Below, piece by piece: positions 6,701 to 9,060 of a DNA stretch of 9,060 bases. The notes beneath the pieces were generated by a model. The model had not been told where the DNA came from. It worked only from the letters and a program-made list of their open reading frames with translations, and ran no database searches. Where the stretch lies: contig CALMOI010000373.1 in assembly GCA_937871735.1 (NCBI GenBank), forward strand, positions 1 through 9,060, in the 5' to 3' direction. The position numbers were made by a program, and so were the translations under genes. Every line of letters starts with the position of its first letter. Position 1 is the stretch's first letter. The DNA comes from an uncultured Comamonadaceae bacterium. GTDB lineage: Bacteria; Pseudomonadota; Gammaproteobacteria; Burkholderiales; Burkholderiaceae_C.

Positions 6701-7649
6701 GCTCAAAGCCCTGTCGCCCGAGCAATGGGCGCTGATGGAATTGCGCGACGGCACCGACCTGCCGATTTTGCAAAAGTGCTACAGCGCGTTTACCCCGCTC
6801 TCGCCCGCGTGGCTGGATTTCCGCAACGAACTGCACATGACCGCAGACAAGGACTTGTTCATCGAAAAAGCCGCGCCCGGCCTGCTGCCGCTGTTTGAAG
6901 GCAAGACCATCTGGCAATACAGCCACCAACTTGACAAGCCGCAATACTGGCTGGACATCACCGCGTTTGACGAACGCCTGAGCAGCAAAGAGCTGTACCG
7001 CATGGCGCAAGACTTGGGCGTACCCAAGGCCAAAGTAGTGCAACACGCCAGCGCCGTGCGCTACGACCGGGAGTTTGTGCGGCTGGGATTTCGCGACATC
7101 GCCAGCGATACCAACGAGCGCACTTTGATTTTTGGATTGCTGCCAAAGAATTGCGGCGTAGGCAACACGATCAATATCAGCATTCCCAAGACCTATGTCC
7201 GCAGCGAAGTCGGTGACGTGACGACACAGGCCACGCCACCCTTGCGCCTGCTGTTTGCGCTGGCGTGGTTCAACAGCTTGCCTGTGGATTGGATGGCGCG
7301 TTTCATGATCCAGATTCACGCCAACAAAACCTACCTCTACCGCCTGCCCATGCCGCAGCCCACGGACGACGAGATTCGCGCCAACCCCGACTTGACCCAG
7401 CTCGCCCAAAACGCCCTGCTGCTGAGTCTGGCCGCCAACTGGAACGACTTTGCCGAACTGGCCCCGCTGCTGGGCGTGACACGCAAAGACGTGCCACAAA
7501 CCGCCAAAGCGCAAGACCAACTGCGCGCCCAAAACGACCTCATCGTCGCCCGGCTCTACGGCATCACCAGCGACGAACTGGCGCATGTGCTACGCAGCTT
7601 CAAGGTCATGGCCAGCAAACGGCCTGAGTATTTGGCGCTGCTGGCGTAG
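3789..7649 (+). CDS. Type IIG-like restriction-modification fusion (PD-(D/E)xK nuclease plus Eco57I-type adenine methyltransferase)
   Basis: A 1,286-residue single-chain restriction-modification protein. Residues about 55-200 resemble the HsdR N-terminal nuclease: the helix LEEKFIAPLLALLGW, then Asp92 (KPDY) and Glu119-x-Lys121 (CESK), a complete PD-(D/E)xK set. A Thr/Ala-rich linker follows at about 209-226, then a helical region. The methyltransferase core has motif X (YYTEP, 493-497), motif I (DNACGSGHF, 525-533), GVDLNPFAVELARLSLW (from 596) and catalytic motif IV NPPW (786-789), as in N6-adenine methyltransferases of the Eco57I/COG1002 type. The C-terminal third looks like a TaqI-type target-recognition region, with LFEGKTIWQY (about 1035-1044) and FRDIASDTNERT (1101-1112). 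It should methylate and cut DNA at its own site; the site is not predictable. ATG 3789 is preferred; a GTG at 3756 overlapping the upstream stop would add 11 unremarkable residues. No helicase, specificity or BREX/DISARM partner lies nearby. Confidence 0.88.
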   Translation: MNNDLFPQHWLTNTLLDDGFIAQKSGALAEHPPACAAALDAWLAAHFNPATLAARNEAQLEEKFIAPLLALLGWSKAYQVGITVQGKFAKPDYCLLLQEAQENALIASKDQKLITAICESKAWDKTLDTGKADRKENPHHQLQDYLSTLRVRFGFLTNGRLWRVYDTDKITAKKTFIEFDLEKICALTQPEDKARALALFAFFFGRDAYAPPATTAATATTGTASPIQQAIAASADFTLAVEENLKAVIYGYAGEDSLFEIMGRAIYQASPQATLASVYENSVVLLFRLLFVVYFEDKNRALLAQHPFYRRYSLGQIFDGLRGQTDAQSKLHDGVHALKELFTLLDQGAGDIDLPLFNGGLFDPERAPLLLKPKIFSNGVLRQVLEKLLYKTHRGHTLFDTRRDFKNMSVTHLGRIYEGLLEFRFERALENAVYLEYESSATKGKTVEAYFDAYDTANIRKEKGFKAWREISVKKGEVFLKSASNSRKTTASYYTEPVLSQPLVKASIDHAIAQGKAFMDLKILDNACGSGHFLVEALNYLTDLALARLDTDASLQQLVTGESTKIAAQLTLLNLDYQPEDAQILKRALLKRCIFGVDLNPFAVELARLSLWMDSFIFGTPLSFIEHHVQHGNSLMGASVQDFINYNAVEVQQNDLFVENLSGRFDELRSVMQELDAMRDTTAEEIERSKALWKNTISPKLKLLSRALSFICTRRALLAEGEGKAMLALDKTPDLIAQLFDETKTQSAVLKKVEAYAARYRFFHFEVAFPEAFAGHQKGFDIIVGNPPWDKTKFSDTDFFPQYHSNYRTLKNSEKAAVQKRLLGSAHIAAAYAEAQSGMETANNYYKAAFPLNKGAGDGNLFRFFVERNLGLLAAGGSLNYVLPSALMFEEGSMALRKHIFTHCHMPFFYSFENNKGIFPDVHRSYKFAQMQLVNRPPATAQEAVIDTAFYVLDPAELKQPARRVAYPLTTLKALSPEQWALMELRDGTDLPILQKCYSAFTPLSPAWLDFRNELHMTADKDLFIEKAAPGLLPLFEGKTIWQYSHQLDKPQYWLDITAFDERLSSKELYRMAQDLGVPKAKVVQHASAVRYDREFVRLGFRDIASDTNERTLIFGLLPKNCGVGNTINISIPKTYVRSEVGDVTTQATPPLRLLFALAWFNSLPVDWMARFMIQIHANKTYLYRLPMPQPTDDEIRANPDLTQLAQNALLLSLAANWNDFAELAPLLGVTRKDVPQTAKAQDQLRAQNDLIVARLYGITSDELAHVLRSFKVMASKRPEYLALLA

Positions 7650-7689
7650 CGGGCGCGGGCCAGCAAAACGCCGCACCGGAGCTGGACGA

Positions 7690-8010
7690 TCAAGCCGAAC
7701 CGAGCTCGTTAGACAGCTCTGGGTGCTTGACGATCAACCGCAACAGGCATAGCACGCCACCAGGGGGTACGAAACGGCCTTGCTCCCAATCGCGCAGTGT
7801 CGCCACCGGGGTGGCAATGCGCTCTGCGAAGACGGCTTGCGTCAATCCGGCCTTCTCGCGCGCCTGACGCACCAAAATTTGCTCAGGCGTCGTGACCCGT
7901 CCCAACCCAAGCTGTGCCTCTGCCAGCGCTTGGCGCAGATCCGGCAGATGTTCACCCGCATCAGCCTCAATGGCCGCCGCGACTCGTTCAATGTCGATTT
8001 TCTTGCCCAT
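7690..8010 (-). CDS. XRE-family antitoxin (HigA2/NadS-like)
   Basis: A 106-residue protein with an N-terminal extension (1-40) and a C-terminal Cro/C1 helix-turn-helix at about 43-80 (PEQILVRQAREKAGLTQAVF, then ATLRDWEQGRFVPPGG). A short tail containing HPEL follows, as in HigA2/NadS antitoxins of HigB2-type toxins. It should bind and neutralise the upstream toxin and repress the shared promoter. Its ATG lies one base past the toxin TGA, and AAGGTGG inside the toxin end is its likely ribosome binding site, so translation is probably coupled. It converges with the restriction-modification gene, 40 bases away, with no strong terminator visible between. Confidence 0.88.
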   Translation of the reverse strand: MGKKIDIERVAAAIEADAGEHLPDLRQALAEAQLGLGRVTTPEQILVRQAREKAGLTQAVFAERIATPVATLRDWEQGRFVPPGGVLCLLRLIVKHPELSNELGSA

Positions 8011-8011
8011 C

Positions 8012-8308
8012 TCACACCACCTTTTTAATGTCGTCCGGGAGCATGTTGGCGCGATCCGACTTGGCGTAGACCGCGACCAGATACACGACCCCTTGCTCCG
8101 ACCAGTTGAAGTAAATCACTCGAGTTCCACCGGATTTGCCCGAACCAGCACGACTCCAGCGTACTTTGCGTGCGCCATCAGTACCAGGGATCACATCACC
8201 CGACAAGATGTTGACCGCGATCCAATCGATGAACTCTTGGCGCTCATCGTCCGTCCACAGCTTGGCTGCCTGCTTTTGGAATGTGGGTGATTCAATGACT
8301 GTGCGCAT
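8012..8308 (-). CDS. HigB2/RelE-like toxin
   Basis: A 98-residue protein of the RelE/HigB2 toxin family. These are ribosome-dependent mRNA interferases with a compact RelE fold. Recognisable features are the N-terminal ESPTFQKQAAKL helix, KVRWSRAGSGKSGGTRVIYF (48-67), which is the hallmark basic strand pair of this subfamily, and the closing VAVYAKSDRANMLPDDIKKV. The basic residues Arg50, Lys59 and Arg63 are candidates for RNA contact. I chose ATG 8308, which gives the standard length; the longer open frame to 8365 runs through the promoter. The toxin gene comes first and the antitoxin second, the usual order for higBA. A TACAAT box lies seven bases before the ATG, and GGAG is only one base from it, too close to act as a normal ribosome binding site. 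Confidence 0.88.
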   Translation of the reverse strand: MRTVIESPTFQKQAAKLWTDDERQEFIDWIAVNILSGDVIPGTDGARKVRWSRAGSGKSGGTRVIYFNWSEQGVVYLVAVYAKSDRANMLPDDIKKVV

Positions 8309-8315
8309 ACTCCAT

Positions 8316-8344
8316 ATTGTACGGGTGTCCCGTATATCATTGAA
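8316..8344 (-). promoter_or_regulatory. Toxin-antitoxin promoter with embedded operator palindrome
   Basis: On the minus strand TTCAAT (8339-8344) and TACAAT (8316-8321) are 17 bases apart. Between them, and sharing two bases with the -10, lies the perfect 15-bp palindrome TACGGG-TGT-CCCGTA (8320-8334). Its position in the spacer is ideal for autorepression by the antitoxin or the toxin-antitoxin complex. Confidence 0.7.
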
Positions 8345-8397
8345 CATCAACGGCCAGCCTCTCATCAGCCCACATATCCGGGACTGCCGTCACCTGT

Positions 8398-8403
8398 TAG
8401 GCT
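8398..8403 (+). promoter_or_regulatory. Putative -10 box (TAGGCT) of the hlyD fragment
   Basis: TAGGCT ends seven bases before the ATG at 8411, the same spacing seen at ohrR, the restriction-modification gene and the toxin. No good -35 was found. The 66-base gap between the toxin promoter and this ATG shows nothing else of note. Confidence 0.35.
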
Positions 8404-8410
8404 GTACCGC

Positions 8411-8635
8411 ATGAAACCGATCATCAAATGGAGTGCGTTGGTCGCTGCCGTGTTGGCGGTGGCGGCTGTGGGGCTGTGGGTCAGTCAGCGCGGGGCGCTG
8501 GTTCAGGTGGTGCCCGTGGTGCGCGGGGCGATTGCCCAGGCTGTGGTGGCTACCGGGCGCATGAACGCCCCGGCCCGCATGGACATCGCTGCCGAGATCA
8601 CCGCCACCGTGTCACGCCCAGGTGATTGCCGTTGA
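8411..8635 (+). pseudogene. Truncated HlyD/MacA-type efflux periplasmic adaptor (N-terminal fragment)
   Basis: An open frame of 74 residues, of which about the first 67 look native. Residues 6-24 form a membrane anchor (KWSALVAAVLAVAAVGLWV). VVPVVRGAIAQAVVATGRM and NAPARMDIAAEITATV then match the start of HlyD/MacA-type membrane fusion proteins of ABC or RND exporters, at the point where the first beta strand leads into the lipoyl-like domain. Family members are usually 350-400 residues, so more than 80% is missing. After about 8611 the reading departs from the family (SRPGDCR, then stop) and the DNA instead encodes a CHAT protein on the other strand. No exporter ATPase or pump gene is present. 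The fragment has lost the hairpin, lipoyl and barrel domains and cannot act as an adaptor. Confidence 0.8.
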
Positions 8636-9060
8636 GCGCCACCGCATGGAAGGCAAACAGGTGCAGCGTGCGATGCGGGCACAGAACCAGCCTGGCCTTG
8701 CCAGCGATGACTGGGTGCAGGACTTGCGGCAGCAGCAGGGGGCCGAGTTCGCCAATCAACGCGTCCAGCTTGGGGATGAGTACGGCGTAGCGCGGCTGTG
8801 GTTCGGCCAGGGCATGCATGCAGTCGATGTAGTCGGCCAGGCGCGCTTGTTGTTCGCCATTGAGCTTGATGACGGTGTGGATCGTGCGGTCGGACGAGAC
8901 ACCCAGCACGATGAGCGCTGCCGTGCCAATCCAGAACCAGCTGATGGCGGCCTCGTCTGCGCCAAGGTGGCTTTGCAGCGACGCCACGCTGACTTGTGGC
9001 ATGGCGTTGCCGCTGCGTGCGCGCTGGATGGACCGAGTGCTGAACAGCCAGTGGCGCCGT
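8598..9060 (-). pseudogene. CHAT-domain protein, truncated at its C-terminus (5' end beyond the window)
   Basis: The minus-strand frame is open from the right window edge to a TGA at 8598. The visible part carries the N-terminal half of a CHAT domain: LQSHLGADEAAISWFWIG followed by a hydrophobic strand, a helical linker, and LVLCPHRTLHLFAFHAVAL, which corresponds to the LHxLPFHAL segment of caspase-like CHAT proteins. In intact members the catalytic His (in an ATHG-like motif) and Cys (in an SACxTG-like motif) lie well after this point. Here the frame leaves the family after NHLG and reads into antisense hlyD sequence, so both catalytic residues are missing. The open frame continues upstream of the ATG at 9002 without a stop, so that ATG is not the true start. 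CHAT proteins are often fused to TPR repeats and used in signalling or defence; this copy should lack protease activity. Confidence 0.75.
8609..8620. other. Inferred rearrangement breakpoint between hlyD and CHAT fragments
   Basis: To the left the plus strand encodes conserved HlyD sequence through the codons for ATV (ending 8611). To the right the minus strand encodes conserved CHAT sequence through NHLG (down to about 8616). Each protein turns to non-family sequence just past this point. A single deletion between two convergent genes, removing both 3' ends and anything between, is the simplest explanation. No insertion-sequence ends or long repeats are visible at the join. Confidence 0.65.

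Noticed and set aside
6465..7586. 373-residue minus-strand open frame
   Set aside because: It is antisense to the target-recognition region, whose sense frame has recognisable FEGK and RDIASDTNERT motifs. No motifs are seen in the antisense frame.
3789..7649. BREX (PglX) or DISARM methylase assignment
   Set aside because: Some C-terminal motifs are shared, but the N-terminal nuclease is present and no pglZ, brxC, helicase or drm-type partner is in the window.
7650..7689. Possible bidirectional terminator between the restriction-modification gene and the antitoxin
   Set aside because: Only a 5-bp CCAGC/GCTGG stem with a long loop and no T-run can be drawn, too weak to call.
8866..8965. Transmembrane helix suggested by a hydrophobic run in the CHAT fragment
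   Set aside because: The run aligns with a core beta strand of the CHAT domain and has no flanking charge pattern of a membrane segment.

Overview
This 9,060-base window is GC-rich, densely coded DNA from a betaproteobacterium. Protein resemblance suggests Burkholderiales and probably the Comamonadaceae, but that placement is judged from memory of families and not from a search. Intergenic gaps are short, and no stretch over 300 bases lacks a gene. No tRNA, rRNA, CRISPR array or insertion sequence was seen.

Region 1 (1-3196, all minus strand) holds six genes that read leftward. In transcription order they are a TetR-family regulator, the peroxide sensor OhrR (MarR family), the organic hydroperoxide peroxidase Ohr, a Cu/Zn superoxide dismutase lipoprotein (SodC), a DJ-1/PfpI-family protein and the start of a small ribbon-helix-helix protein cut by the window edge. 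The ohrR-ohr-sodC-DJ-1 run reads as an oxidative-stress cluster. A near-perfect OhrR-type operator lies over the probable ohr promoter.

Region 2 (3197-3759) is the divergent intergenic region between tetR and a DUF1348 (NTF2-fold) gene. It carries two nearly identical 20-bp palindromes, which is a classic TetR autoregulated divergent pair.

Region 3 (3789-7649) is one 1,286-residue restriction-modification polypeptide. It has an N-terminal HsdR-like PD-(D/E)xK nuclease, an Eco57I-type adenine methyltransferase core and a C-terminal target-recognition region. It has no visible partner subunit, so it is best read as a stand-alone type IIG-like system. It is followed, in convergent orientation, by a toxin-first HigB2/RelE-like toxin and XRE antitoxin pair (7690-8308). 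The two together form a small defence or addiction patch.

Region 4 (8411-9060) is a scar. The first ~67 codons of an HlyD/MacA-type efflux adaptor run into the truncated CHAT-domain end of a gene on the opposite strand. Neither gene is intact, and the join lies within about a dozen bases near 8609-8620.

The signal I find most worth checking is not a gene. Six separately transcribed genes (RHH, ohrR, tetR, the restriction-modification gene, the toxin and the hlyD fragment) have a -10-like TAnnnT box exactly 6 or 7 bases before the ATG and no well-spaced Shine-Dalgarno sequence. This predicts leaderless mRNAs. By contrast ohr, sodC, DJ-1 and the antitoxin have ordinary ribosome binding sites.
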